DNA from: Tipula vernalis
Lineage: Eukaryota; Arthropoda; Insecta; Diptera; Tipulidae
Assembly (NCBI GenBank): GCA_958295665.1
Contig: OY282560.1
Location: 268,313,315 to 268,377,314, forward strand
Direction of reading: 5' to 3'
DNA length: 64,000 bases
This document shows, one piece after another, positions 43,616 through 56,035 of the stretch. Position 1 is the first letter of the stretch. Every line of letters begins with the position of its first letter. The position numbers were made by a program, and so were the translations under genes. A model generated the notes under the pieces. That model did no database searches. It worked only from the letters and a program-made list of their open reading frames with translations, and was not told the origin of the DNA.

Positions 43616-44055
43616 ATGTCGGAAGAAGAACAGATTACTAAAATGGAGAAAACTCTCCAGTTATTGCGAATACCAGACGCAATAAAAGACATACCGCCAT
43701 TCGACGGCAACAGACCTGAACAAATTTATTACGCACGTTGACGACATTGCGGCAATACTAAAACCTGCATTTGACAAACAAGTTCATGGAAACATACTGC
43801 TCCGTGCCATACGAAACAGAATTATAGGAAATGCTGATAAATCATTAGAAATGTACAATACAAAAAATGAATGGCTAGAAATTAGGCGAAACCTTATCTC
43901 ACATTTCGCAGATAAAAGAGATGAAACAAGTCTCATCAGAGATCTGCACAACATACATCAAAGAAATGATCCCATGTATTAGAAATTATTAATGCTCTTA
44001 AAAATTGGGCATCGTTAAATACAAGCGATCAGAATGAAACAAAATTTAAATCAAA
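43616..44055 (+). pseudogene. Errantivirus gag remnant
   Basis: The ATG at 43616 opens a gag-like frame (MSEEEQITKMEKTLQLLRI, PPFDGN) typical of the 17.6/297/ZAM group. A frameshift near 43715 moves it to another frame that runs to a stop at about 43980 after the segment with ISHFADKRDETSLIRDLH. The expected C-terminal half, including nucleocapsid, is mostly missing. In intact elements gag forms the particle core. Confidence 0.8.
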
Positions 44056-46338
44056 GTGATGATTATGCAAAAATTAAAAGTCACCCTGGATCAAGGAAAT
44101 TCTAAGATAATTACACCTACCATAGAAATCCCAATAAAATACAAATTAAATTTTATCTCAACAACGTATAGTATAGCACCAAGGAGCAAATTAGTTGCAA
44201 AAGTTCCAGTAACTGTAGCCAACGAAGAAATCTACCTTAAATCTCAAGTGCTGAGAAATAACCTCATAATACCAGAGGGAGTTTATACAAGTATTAATAA
44301 TTTCGCCTACGTAGAAGTAGTAAACTATGGGCCTCAACAGAAACAATTCGCTGCAGAACATCCAATAGAATGCGAAAAATTGAAAGCAAATCACATAGAA
44401 GTCCATAACATTGAACCAATGTCTACAAAAAACGATAGCGAAGACATCACTCTATTAATACGGACGAGTCACCTTAATTATGAAGAGAAAAGAAGCATAG
44501 AAGAACTGTGTTCAAAATTCGAACACATATTCCAAAGGGAAAACGACCCATTAATCTTCACCAACGAGATAAAACACAATATTGATCTGAATGACGAGAA
44601 TCCAGTCTTCATTAAAAGCTACAGGTACACATACGTTTATAAGCAAGAAGTTGAATCACAAATTAAAAAAATGTTACACCAAGGAATCATCCGACCAAGT
44701 TTTTCACCGTGGTCGTCACCAATATGGATCGTGCCAAAAAAGAAAGATGCGTCAGGTCAAACCAAATGGAGAATGGTTAAAGACTACAGGAAGCTTAATG
44801 AAAAAACCATTGAAGACAGATATCCACTGCCTAATATCACGGACATCTTGGACAAACTCGGGAAGTGCATATATTTCACCACGTTAGACTTAGCCTCTGG
44901 ATTCCACCAAATCGAGGTAAATCCAAACGACACACAAAAAACTGCTTTTTCCGTTGAATTCGGGCACTACGAATATGTTCGTATGCCCTTCGGCCTGAGG
45001 AATACCCCAAGTACATTCCAGAGAGTGATGGACAACGTACTTGGTGAATTACAAGGAAAAATCTGCATGTGTTATATGGATGATATTATCGTCTTTTCTA
45101 CATCGCTCCAGGAGCATATGGAAAGTCTAACCAAGGTATTTACTAAGATACAAAACGCGAATCTGAAAGTCCAATTGGACAAATCGGAATTCTTGCACAA
45201 AGAGATAGCCTTCTTGGGACATATAGTCACGTCGGATGGAGTAAAGCCCAATCCGGACAAAATTAAAGCGATACGAAATTTTCCGCTACCCAAAACACAA
45301 AAACAGATAAAGAGTTTCTTGGGACTCTTAGGGTATTATAGGAAATTCATAAATAATTTTGCAAAAATTACAAAACCAATGACAGAATGTCTAAGAAAGG
45401 ATGCTTCTATCACAATCAACGATAAATACATAAAATGCTTTGAAGATAGTAAAGAATTACTCGGTAATCAACCTATCCTGCAATACCCGGATTTTTCGAA
45501 ACCCTTCCTCGTCACTACAGACGCCAGCAATATGGCTATAGGAATAATATTATCACAGGGACAAATCGGACAAGATCTGCCTATTTGTTACGCTTCTAGA
45601 ACGTTGACAAAAACGAAAGAAAACTATTCCACGATCGAAAAGGAATTGTTAGCCATAGTTTGGGCAACAAAATACTTCAGACCGTACCTTTTCGGGAATA
45701 AGTTCACTATTATTACAGACCATAAGCCGTTGACATGGTTATTTTCACTAAAAGAGCCTAACTCTAAATTAGTTAGATGGCAACTAAAACTAGAGGAGTT
45801 TGACTACGATATTATTTATAAGAAGGGGATACAAAATGCTAATGCTGATGCCCTTTCAAGGATTCAAATTAATAACATTGAGGTCAATAACACAGAAGAT
45901 TCCTCCTCAGTAGAAGATACAACTAGCATGCTCTCTACTCCTGATGATTTAATACCAATTACAAAAAATTCAATTAACACGTTCGACAAACAACTTATAA
46001 TTCACCTGTCGGATACATTAAAAAGCCCCTTGGTTAAAAATGAAATATATTTTGGGACAAAGAAAAGAGTAATACTACAGCTACCTAGAAAGCGTGGGAT
46101 CAAAACGGCCATTTGCGAGGAGCTGCGAAAATTGTTTGGGAGAACCCGAAATCTCACTTGCATACATACTACGGAAGAATGCTTCCAGTATGAAATGGAA
46201 GCATACAAAGCCATGATCTCTACGAAACCCCGGAGCACAAACCCAAAGGTAAACTTAGTGCGATCAAAAACGTTTTTAACGGATGTACAGGAAAAAGAAA
46301 AACAAATGGAATTAATACAACATATACATTTAGAATGA
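44056..46338 (+). CDS. Errantivirus pol: reverse transcriptase and RNase H
   Basis: An open frame of 760 codons covers a pre-RT region without the protease active site, then the RT: SPWSSPIWIVPKKKDA, YPLPNITDILDKLG, FTTLDLASGFHQIEV, MPFGLRNTPSTFQR and the catalytic CYMDDIIVF near residue 340. RNase H follows (VTTDASNMAIGIIL, STIEKELLAIVWATKYFRPY, TDHKPLTWLF). The tail reaches towards the integrase zinc-binding region and ends at a premature stop at 46338. The start codon is uncertain because the upstream junction with gag is deleted. RT and RNase H motifs look intact. Confidence 0.9.
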   Translation: MMIMQKLKVTLDQGNSKIITPTIEIPIKYKLNFISTTYSIAPRSKLVAKVPVTVANEEIYLKSQVLRNNLIIPEGVYTSINNFAYVEVVNYGPQQKQFAAEHPIECEKLKANHIEVHNIEPMSTKNDSEDITLLIRTSHLNYEEKRSIEELCSKFEHIFQRENDPLIFTNEIKHNIDLNDENPVFIKSYRYTYVYKQEVESQIKKMLHQGIIRPSFSPWSSPIWIVPKKKDASGQTKWRMVKDYRKLNEKTIEDRYPLPNITDILDKLGKCIYFTTLDLASGFHQIEVNPNDTQKTAFSVEFGHYEYVRMPFGLRNTPSTFQRVMDNVLGELQGKICMCYMDDIIVFSTSLQEHMESLTKVFTKIQNANLKVQLDKSEFLHKEIAFLGHIVTSDGVKPNPDKIKAIRNFPLPKTQKQIKSFLGLLGYYRKFINNFAKITKPMTECLRKDASITINDKYIKCFEDSKELLGNQPILQYPDFSKPFLVTTDASNMAIGIILSQGQIGQDLPICYASRTLTKTKENYSTIEKELLAIVWATKYFRPYLFGNKFTIITDHKPLTWLFSLKEPNSKLVRWQLKLEEFDYDIIYKKGIQNANADALSRIQINNIEVNNTEDSSSVEDTTSMLSTPDDLIPITKNSINTFDKQLIIHLSDTLKSPLVKNEIYFGTKKRVILQLPRKRGIKTAICEELRKLFGRTRNLTCIHTTEECFQYEMEAYKAMISTKPRSTNPKVNLVRSKTFLTDVQEKEKQMELIQHIHLE

Positions 46339-47205
46339 GAGTTCATAAATAAATGTGATATTTGCCAGCGAACAAAATATGACAGGCAGCAACCGCATCT
46401 ACAATTAACCTTGAGTGAAACACCAAAAAAAACCAATGGAAATTATCCATACAGACCTATTACTGTTGGATAGAAAAGTATTTCTCACGATAATCGACAA
46501 ATTCAGTAAATTTTCGGCAGCATATCTATCAACAGGAAAAACTAATAAAGCTGTATCGGAAAACCTCATACACTTTTTCAGTCAACATGGATTACCGGAA
46601 AAACTAGTAGCCAATTCAGAGATAGGAACTGGAAAAGATGTAAAAAATCTACTGGAAAAGCATAATATCCGGTTACACGTTACCATACCATATAATTCCA
46701 CGGGAAACTCTCCAGTCGAGAGGTTACACTCTACATTCAAAGAATTATGTAGCATTATAAAATTGCAACGACCAGATACCCTCTAGAGGTAATTATGATG
46801 TCAGCAATACTCTCGTACAACAACACTATACATTCAACAACACAGATGACTCCATTTAATCTCTTAAAGGGGCACTATGTAACAAGAATGATTGACTTCA
46901 ACAATGAATCAGACTATGCAGCCAGTTATTCGAACATTTATGTAATGAAGTACACGAGAAATCATTAAAAATAAAACAAAACACAATACAAGCGGGAAAT
47001 AAAAAGCTAAAACGTCCCGTACCCATATTACCCAAACTGTTTATCTACGCCAAAAATAAAAAACGCGGAAAATTACGAGCAAATTATAAAAAACTAGAAA
47101 TTATTAAAGATAATGGGATAACTATAGATACAAATGAAGGAAAAGTGCATAAGAATAAAATTAAAAAACTCTTCCAGGTACTCCATGACGTACACACTCA
47201 GGGAT
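46339..47205 (+). pseudogene. Errantivirus integrase remnant
   Basis: After the stop at 46336-46338 the zinc-binding part continues (CDICQRTKYDRQQ) and then the catalytic core lies in another frame (46415-46785). The first catalytic Asp is visible in IHTDLL and the Glu in SPVERLHSTF, but the second catalytic position reads Asn (VANSEIG). A further break near 46785 precedes the C-terminal part (LPKLFIYAKNKKRGKL, about 47020-47070). At least three lesions and a lost catalytic residue make it non-functional. Confidence 0.82.
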
Positions 47206-48760
47206 AATAAGGGAATCAATCATACCTCTAAAAATAGGAGATGCAAGAGTTTACAAAAACTACCGGAAAATGATTCACATAATACAACTTCAGCCATATG
47301 AAAACCTAATCGATGAAATTGAAAACCAAATGTCTCAGACAACCAACGAATCATCGAAAAACGAATACACGAACATATTAAATAATAAAAGGATAATAAT
47401 TCAACACAAACTTGATAATCTGAAGAAACTATATAAGTAATTGTTACCAAAAAGGACCAAAAGGGGCCGAATAAATGGTTTAGGAACTCTCATCAAAGAT
47501 CTCACAGGAAACCTCGATAACCAGGATGTTATAGATATACAAAAAGCTATAAACGAAATCAACGAAAACGAAGATTTACTCAACAAATTCACATAAACAA
47601 CCAATTAATCACAAGGACGCGGGATGTTCAAGAATTCGTCAACACAACTCTCACACGATTACAATTTGAAAACAGACAAATAACTGACAAGTTAGATCTG
47701 GTGGAATTACTATTGATATATGACCAACACTTTTACAAAATAAACCACATTATTGACATCCTACATAAAAATATGGACGAAATTTTAGACATAATAACGT
47801 TTTCACAACAACAATTATTTTCAAAACATTTACTGACACAAAACGAAACAACGTACGTACTAAATTTACTCAGACAGGACGGCATACGCATACAAAATGA
47901 CAAATTTACAGCCTATTACAGCTTAAAGGGTTCTATGATAGCAATAAACAACTAATTTTTATTATCAGAATACCAATTTTCAATAAAGAAAATTTTGAAA
48001 TATATCAAATAAAAACTATACCATTTAACAACAAAACCCTAAACCCTAATCCTCCAAAATCCATTATCCTAAATAAACTTTAGTATACGCCACAAGTTGT
48101 AAAATAATATACAACACACACTACTGCGAAGAAACTAGAATGGAACAAATAAAAGGATCATGTGCCCCGGCAATCATTAAACAACAATCAGCTAATTGTG
48201 AAAGTCAATATGTAACTCTCCAAGAAGAAATAGACTACTTCAGCTACGGGAAATTATACATTCATCCTAAATCAACGAGTATAGCATATAACTCCAACTG
48301 TAAACAGACAACAAATAAAATCACTGAACAAACTTTAATTGAATTCTCAAATTGTACAATAACAATCCGAAATCAGGAATTTTCAACACTGGAAAACGAA
48401 TTCATACACCAGCTAGAGATTGAATTACCATACAACGCGATGTATTCATCAATCATACATCACCCGAAATTAATCTCCAAATCTTACATGATAAAACCAT
48501 AGCAAATATGGAACGTACGAATCTACTACATAAATATGCTAAACTACACACATCATCAGGACATGTCTCACTGATATTCATAATAATTATTATCTCCCTC
48601 ATAATCATACTTTCTATTAGGAAATATTATTCAACCATTAAAGGACCAATATTGCAGCCTGCCGTTATTCTTAGGGGGAACGAGTTACATACCTGTAACG
48701 AACCAACATCAATATATACTATCAAAGTTAACATTGTAGTTTTTCTTTAAAATCTAAAAT
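47206..48760 (+). pseudogene. Errantivirus envelope remnant
   Basis: The region downstream of pol has the layout of an insect-retrovirus envelope gene. A dibasic furin-type site followed by a conserved fusion-peptide-like stretch lies near 47450-47520. Remaining open pieces are at 47701-47955, 48140-48502 and 48508-48750. The last piece contains one strongly hydrophobic segment at about 48562-48620 followed by basic residues, the expected membrane anchor near the C-terminus. Stops and frameshifts occur near 47440, 47596, 47680, 47955 and 48500, so no complete envelope can be made. Confidence 0.78.
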
Positions 48761-48832
48761 AAATAAAATATCGCTCTGGATAAAATCCAGAGTTTTAAAA
48801 AATAAAAATTTTAAGTCGTGAAAACTATTATT
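48683..48832 (+). repeat. 3' LTR of the provirus, internally deleted
   Basis: Only 150 bp long against 429 bp for the 5' LTR. It keeps the first 38 bp (AGTTACATACCTGTAACG and beyond) and the last 110 bp or so (from GTTAACATTGTAGTTTTTC); about 279 bp of the middle are missing. The shared parts differ at several positions. Confidence 0.88.
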
Positions 48833-48836
48833 TCGC

Positions 48837-49872
48837 CGGGTAGCCCTTAATTAATGCAGTTGTTTAAAATAAAATTGTATTTTCACATGAACCAGTTAAT
48901 GTCGTAATAATACCATAACCGAAAATAACATAATCCAATTATGTTTAAGAGCGAAACCATTTTTTGTACCTTTAAATTAAATGTTCATCAAAATATCGAA
49001 TTTGTATAAACCGCACGTCTTTAAAAACATAAAAAACATGATTAAAATGAATCAACCTATTGATGGGATTATTTTGCCCAAAAATTTCCCTGAAATGTAT
49101 GCGTCTCAAAAAATGTTTTCTAGTTATTATATGACGGCTGCTATTATTTTAAATTTATAAATTTTTCAAAAACACGAAACACCCATTATTATTAGAAATC
49201 AACACGAATAAGAATAAAAGGAATAATTAATAAATAAAAACGAAATCTTAAAATCAGTTTTTTAAGGTACATACTATACATACTCGTACGTATTATGTAT
49301 TTTTTTAAAATAATAAAACATTTTTATTTTTTAGGTTATTTTGGGCGTATTTCAATATCAAAACGAATTTTTTTCTATAACGTTTACAATTGCATGCGAA
49401 ATTTAATTTAGTTTCTAACATCAACTGTAATAATAAATTATTGTGCATAGTCGTGTACCGGATGATTACCGCCTTAAATCATTTATGATTAAATATTGTA
49501 TTTTTGTCTGCCTTTCTATGGATTTGTGAATATACAATTTAAACAGATACCGATATGTGGTGTTGCTTTTTATTTGGTTGTTTGTAAGATAATGACTTCA
49601 TAATATTAAAGAAATGGGCAATTAAATATTTTTTTTAATTCTTTAATTAATAATGGATATAATTTACATTCGATCTTTTTGTGCTTTTCCAATAGAATTG
49701 AAATACGAGGAAAGTGCAAATATGTTTTATCCATATTTAAAAATAAGACGAACATACGAGTATCCAATATGTCATTTTTTCCTTTTGAAGGTTGTAAGTA
49801 AATTTAGCCATAATATGTTATATTTTTGAATTCCCGAAATAAAGCTTTTTATTTCGCTTTTTAACACATCTT
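48837..49872. other. AT-rich non-coding region
   Basis: About 1 kb with no ORF, repeat or element end that I can recognise. Confidence 0.5.
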
Positions 49873-50430
49873 CAGTTCAACATCCTCATTTTATGGGTGC
49901 CAGGACATTTAATAAGTACAGGGAATATAACAGCAGATGAACTGGCACAATGGACCATTTTTCAGAAAGCTGAAAGGCTATTGAAATGCCTCTTGCGGTA
50001 TATAAACTGCTGCTTCAGGAAGAAGCTAGCAAGCTGACGCATGACAGATGGTCATGTAACACCTCATTCGTAATCACTCGGCAGGTCTGGCCAAAGTTTT
50101 GAACTTGGCGAGATCCAAACAGCTGATCTCACTTTAGCGGAGCCAGATCAGTGTGGTTGTTGGAGTTATTACGGGGCACTGCCTCATCGGCAGGCGAGGA
50201 CAAAGAGGAGGAAGAGATAGTACTTCATCTTCTTTGCATCTGCCCTCGTATGGCACAAAATAGACTAAATTTTCTAGGGGCACCCTTCCTCAAGGATCTG
50301 ACGGACCTATATAGGATGGACGTCAGGAGTTTCCAGCGCTTTGTTAAAAGCTCAAAATGGTTACAATTAGTTGGAGGACACCAATTATTCGTGGTATGGC
50401 TACGGATCATTTTTGTGTCTATGCCTGGTT
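49873..50430 (+). pseudogene. LOA-clade LINE, RNase H and C-terminal remnant
   Basis: The plus strand reads FNILILWVPGHLIST with TADELAQW (RNase H end), then a degenerate TRQVWPKF, then after a frameshift DKEEEEIVLHLLCICPRMAQ and RSFQRFVKSSKWLQ. These blocks align in order with the end of the LOA LINE at 27.77-28.31 kb, but the sequence is clearly different, so it is another family or an old copy. Confidence 0.78.
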
Positions 50431-52067
50431 GTATTGGACCGCCACCTGAACCTGTAGGTCATTGCCTACTTTTGAACTCACATTATTTTACACATTTAAC
50501 CACATAAATAAAAAGTCCAGCACAATTCCACTTGTACAATAATTTCTACGGTTTATTTATTTGTGTACAATATTAAGTTTATTTAAATCACAGTGTTCTT
50601 TATTCATTAATTTATTTTTAGTTAACATTCACAATTTGGTTTTTTTTATAAATTGTTAAAATATATTTATTATAGTTTTTATTTTTATGTTACAAGTAAT
50701 GTTTTTTATTGATTACTGTGCCATATTTTATGTTGACGTACGACGACTGTGCGTTATGGCTATTACTTTGGTACTGTGGTTTCCGATCCAAAATTAATTA
50801 TTTTTTCTGCTTACACCACAATCGCATCTGAATATAGATTGTCATTTTCCAAACACAATGACTTTGCGCGCGTATTTTATATCGTGTAGTCGGAAAGTAT
50901 TACGCAATTATGTAAAGCGAACGCTACAAACCTAATCCTTGAAACACTAATGTCGTTTTCGATTGATTAGAAAAGATTAAACTCAGCGCAAAATAAGCTA
51001 AACTCGCCATAGTAAAAAAATGGTACAGTTTATTTTTTTTTGCAGTGAGTTTAGTTGTTTAGGTCAATCAAAAACGACATAAAATATGAAGACCCAAGAA
51101 ACAAACCAAATGAAAGATATTCAGCTCAAAGAAAATATAATTCAGCGCAGTATTACACTGAGTCACTGAGAAAAAGCTATTTTTAATAAGTGGTTGGCAT
51201 TAACCCTTTCACTACTAGGTGTACATTATAATGTAAATCATTTTTAAACCGTTAAATATATTTAAACGCCTATAGGTTATAGTATTAAAATGAGCAATTT
51301 AGTGTTGTTTCATGTGCTTGTTTTCGTCTAAATTTAAAAAAAGTGTTATTTTTTTTAAAAAAATACGGTAAATATTTTACATTTTGTGTTAGTTGCTAGA
51401 GGTTTTTCATCTGTAAAAGAAGGGCTCTGAACAAAAAGGAAAAAACTAACGCTAAGTACTTATTAAATAATTAAAATCTTTATGTAGTACATTTAAATGT
51501 ATAAATTTGATTCAGGCATTTGTACATTAAAATGTACATAATGTTTTTTGTCCATGGTAATGTACAAATTACAAGGAAGACAAACCAATAAAAAATTATT
51601 TTATATCAAATTTTTTAAGGCTGCCAGACGTCCAGTTTTCGGAGGGACTGTCATGTTTTGGAAGAATTTGTCCCTCCCTAAAATAGTGTCCCTCTCTGTC
51701 CCTTTTTACTTTTCTATAAAATATTTTCTATAATTTTTTTTATAACGGATTTTAAAACGGATTGAATCTTGAAAATCTAACTTCATTCATGTCTATTTAC
51801 AGCGCTTCATTATACAACACAAACATTTCAATTTTTCGCTTTTGTGCGCTAAATTCGCTTTTGTCCACTGAATTTTAAACCAATTCAGCGTTTAGAGTTC
51901 AGTGGTTAATACTACTACATTTTTTGTTTTCTTTTTACAATTTACAACTCATTGTCAGTGCGAATTTTGATTGAAACGTCATTTTTAAAATAGTGTTTAA
52001 TTTTTTGATATTTGTTATTGTGTTATTTTTTTATATATAAAATATAAGAAAAATCTTGTTGATTGAG
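50431..52067. other. Non-coding region upstream of the hAT gene
   Basis: No gene is supported. Around 51210-51560 several short near-palindromes of the form TACATTNNAATGTA occur, and the hAT 5' end probably lies somewhere before 52068. Confidence 0.45.
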
Positions 52068-53825
52068 ATGAATCCCAACTTTTCCAAGAAAAGGAAAACT
52101 ACTTTTAATGAAAAGCATAAAAATGAATTTCCTCATATAACAAGAGATTTAAATGAGATTAGCATTATGACTAGTCAACAAGATGAATCACGAGTCCGGT
52201 GTAAAATTTGCATTATTGTATTTTGTATACTATTTTAAAGCACAATGATTCGGTAAATCATAAAAAAAATTTAGACTTGCTTGCATGCTCACAAAAGGTA
52301 ACGAGCTTCTTTCCTAGTAAACATTTTACCGAATTAGACAGAAATTTAGCACTACAGGAGCTAGTTTTCGCCTACCACATGGTCAATCATAATCATAGCT
52401 TCAATAGCATGAGTTGTACCTCGAAAGTGATACAAAATATTTTTAATAAAAAGTTCAGCTGTGGCAAAACAAAATGTGAGGCCATCATTAAAAACGTAAT
52501 TTATCCATATTATGTAAAAGAATTAGAGAATACATTAAAGAAAATTAATTTTTTTTACTATTATGACTGATGCATCAAATCATAACGCCACTAAGTTGTT
52601 CCCGTTTATGATTCAATATTTTGAAAGTAACGTTGGTATTGAAACCAAAGTTTTAAATTTAGCGACACAAATTTAGTGAAACCTCTGATATTATTGTAGA
52701 TAACATATTAGGTATAATGACCAAACATAACATCAAACATAAAGTAATAGGATTATGTACTGATAACACCAATACGAATTTCGGTGGCTTAAACAGAAAG
52801 GGTGAGCGAAATGTACTTTCAAAATTAAAGGCCATCTTAAATCAGCAAGTTTTTGGAATTGAGTGCAACGGACGTATAGTGAATAACCACATCGATACCG
52901 CGGCTAGTGTTTTACCACACGATATAGAGAGCTGTTTAATCCAAATATATCTATATTTCAAACGATTTACTGTTCGAACAGAGGCACTGAAAGCATACTG
53001 TGAAGAGGCATCTGTCGAATATTCGAATTTATTGGGGTATTCGAACACCAGATGGTTAGCTCTAAGGCCAGCTCTTGAAAGATTCTATAAGTTATTTGAG
53101 CCTCTTAAGTCTTATTTTTTGAGTCAAGATTCATAAGGCCATCAAATTATTTTTTGAAAGTGAAGAAACTCCTTTATATGTACAATTCCTACACCAACAA
53201 GCTTCTGTTTTCCGCGATTCAATTTTAAAATTGGAAAAAAATAATTTATCGGTTATAGAAGCGTATGACATTTTAAATGAAATTAAACTCCAGATAGAAA
53301 CTCGGGCCCAAGAAGTTTTCATTCCACTTATTTTAAGATCTACTATTTCTAAATTGGAGCACTCAAATCCCAAGGTACGTGACAACTTCATGAAATTTTC
53401 TCAAAGCTTTTACAAAACTTGTTATGATTATTTAAATGAATGGACAAAACCGCTGGAGGAAGTTCAACATTTTCATTGGATATTGCTAAAAACTAAACTG
53501 AAACCAAAAGAGGTAATATATAGTATTCTCTTGAAATATTAATGGAACTATTCGACAATATTCATATCGACAATAATAAATTGTTCGATGAAGTTAGTCG
53601 CGTTAATATTTATCTTACTGAAGACGTTATGGAAAATTGGAGAAATGAAAAAACGAGTACTGATAGAAAGTGGGTAGAATTATTCGGATATTTAAAAAAA
53701 GAGCAAATACCACATGAAAATCTTTAAAAGCTTTTGGAAATAGGTTTATCGTTACCAGCCACGAATGCCATTGTTGAGCGGACATTTTCAATAATTAATA
53801 ATATTCGGACTGATGAAAAGTCCGC
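52068..53825 (+). pseudogene. hAT-superfamily transposase, 3' truncated
   Basis: The ATG at 52068 starts MNPNFSKKRKTTFNEKHK, leading to the first half of a BED-type finger (RVRCKIC) that is then broken, with the second half HKKNLDLL near 52262. The body continues with KVTSFFPSKHFTELDRNLA, KVIQNIFNKKFSCGKTK, a break, GLCTDNTNTNFGGL (a catalytic Asp), YSNTRWLALRPALERFYKLF, more breaks and the C-terminal dimerisation block LSLPATNAIVERTFSIINN with the catalytic Glu (near 53775). At least four stops or frameshifts are present. The gene runs directly into a minus-strand gypsy element at about 53820. Confidence 0.82.
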
Positions 53826-55860
53826 TTTAATCGCTCAATAGTTTTAGCAATACCATTGTGAGCAGCTGTCGGTTCATCATGATTTTCATGTATAAGTTGC
53901 CTTGTTAAAGACCTTGGAACCCATATTGGTGGTATGGACAGTAAGTCCGTTAATTTTTCTCTTGCCTTAGGTTCCAATCGCAAGTATATCCGATCATTTT
54001 GAATTTGAAATGCAGAGAATTTATGAGTATCTTTTTCAATCTTTTCTTTAAAAGTGGTGTACTCCGTATATTGAAACTCAGGTTAAGAATGATTTAACAC
54101 ATTAACAAATAAAGGAAGATCATTCATTGGCTCAGTTACAGTGTCACAATTTACACGGGACAAAGCATCGGGTACTACGTTTTCAGTTCCTTTCACATGG
54201 AGTATGTTGAAATTATAAGGTTGCAACTTTAAACTCCACCTCGCTAAACGTTCGCTAAAATCTTTTTGGCACATAAGCCATTTCAAACTGGCGTGATCAG
54301 TCATAATCGAGAACTTGTGAGCCTCAGTATAGGGACGAATTTGTTTTTACGCTTAAGACCGCCAGCTCGGTAATCGTATAATTTTTTTGAGCACCATTTA
54401 ACTTTTGAGACAGGAACGCAATCGGTCACTAATTATCGTCATCATCTTTTTGATATAATACGCTTCCTATTCCTTCCGTTGAAGCAACACATCTTATGTA
54501 GAATTCTTTGGAATAATCTGGTGTTATCAGCACTGGAGCAGAAGATAAGAGGTGTTTTAGCTGCTGAAAGGCATTATCAGCCTCATTATTGCAAAAGAAT
54601 TTGACAACTTTCTTGAGATTGCTTATTGGAGATGTGACGTCTGAAAAATTTGGGACGAACCTACGGTACCATCCTGCTCTACCAAGGAGTCTTCTAGTCT
54701 GCTTGACAGTTGAAGGAGCTGGAATCTTTTGGATTGCATCAACTTTGTCAGGATCAACTCGTAGACCTATTTCTCCAACTAGAAATCCCAAATACTTGAT
54801 CTCCTTCATTAAGAAGTGGCTTTTGTCTAGGTTAATTGTCAGTTTAGCTTCAGATAATCTCGTTGCTACTAGGCGCAACAAATTGAAATGTTCCTCGATT
54901 GATTCAGAAACTATCAGTAGGTCGTCTAGGTAGACAAATCTACGATCATGAAATCTATGAGGAATCACTTTGTTCATGAGTCTACAGAATCTCGGGGCAG
55001 CATTACAAAGTCCAACTGTCATTATGAACTTTGAAATGGTAGAGTAGTCTTCCGGCAACAGTAAACGCGGTTATCTCTCGGGATACTTCGGCTAGAGGAA
55101 TTTGCCAGAAGGCATCTTTAAGAAGGCTTGTAGTCTACCCAATAATCCATCTATTAATGGGAGAGGATACGCATCCTTTTTGATAACTGCGTTTATTTTG
55201 CGTAAGTCTAGGCATAAACGGGATTTGCCATTTGCTTTGCGAACAAGAACAACCGGAGAACTCCAAGCACTATGACTCTCCTCAATTACCCCTAGCTCAA
55301 GCATTCTGTCCAACGCTGCATAAACCAAGTTTTGAATAGCTGGTGATATTGGGTAGTGCCGTTGTTTGATGTGAGCTGTATCACCAACATCAATTATATG
55401 TTCTTCGAGATTTGTTCTTCCTAAACCGAGACTGGTCGACGACGGAAACAAGTGTTATATTTCACTTAGTGTCGTCTCCTGATCAATAGTAAGCAAATGT
55501 TGATCGAGGTTAGGTTCTATCGACAGGCTACCAATTTTTTTTCGTATAGTTGGGAATATATCGAATGCTTGAAGGTGCTAGAAGGAACTAAGTAAAAACG
55601 AACTATTTCTTCGCGATAGTCATATTTAACACCCGCATTGATGTATCCAACTATAGTATTAGCCATACCGTCGGCTGTTTTCACTGAAGAACGGAATCTT
55701 TTAAACGTTAGATGATTTTCTTCTAAATAATTTAAACAGATTTTTCCCAATATACTTAACGATGCTCCAAAATCAAGGAGTCCTGTGATAGGTTTACTGC
55801 AAAGAAAAATAGTTACATAAGGCCGAGGATCGGTCTTGCTACTCTTGGTATCTTGCATTG
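53818..55860 (-). pseudogene. Ty3/gypsy pol: protease, RT, RNase H, integrase start
   Basis: The protease (55858-55517) has GLLDFGASLSILG, with Phe in the place of the usual Ser or Thr after the catalytic Asp. RT blocks are in 55451-55092 (SAWSSPVVLVRKANGKSRL, CLDLRKINAVIKKDAYPLP) and 55058-54429 (FVYLDDLLIVSESIEEH with the YLDD catalytic box, LGRAGWYRRFVPNFSDV). RNase H is in 54304-54083 (TDHASLKWLM, ARWSLKLQPYNF, PDALSRVN). The integrase zinc-binding segment (LIHENHDEPTAAHNGIAKT) ends at 53820. Frameshifts separate all these blocks. Confidence 0.85.
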
Positions 55861-56035
55861 AGGTCGCTGAGATTTCTCTTAATAATGTTTTCCGTTGTTG
55901 AAAATATTTTACAATTCGTTGTTGTCGTTTATTACTAACTTGGGATAAAGTTGGACGGTTATATAGCTCAGTATCTGTAATATTTCTGACTAGACTTATG
56001 GTGTTGATTGTTGTTCGAAATATTTATTAAAGAAT

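Larger units (their letters stand above)
42577..48832 (+). mobile_element. Errantivirus-like gypsy provirus, defective
   Basis: The 6.26-kb element has LTRs starting AGTTAC and ending ATT, a primer site overlapping the 5' LTR end (TGGCGCAGTTGATAG, tRNA-Ser type as in the 17.6/297 group), a purine-rich tract before the 3' LTR, and a 4-bp target duplication TCGC (42573-42576 and 48833-48836). Genes run gag, pol, env, as in insect endogenous retroviruses. All three are broken: gag frameshift and truncation, loss of the gag end and protease active site, several breaks in the integrase, and multiple stops in env. It cannot produce a complete particle. Confidence 0.9.

Noticed and set aside
44191..44406. 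Minus-strand open frame in pol
   Set aside because: Antisense shadow of the provirus pol gene.
51201..51240. TTAACCCTTT followed by a short palindrome, like a piggyBac end
   Set aside because: No matching opposite end and no transposase; the match is too short.
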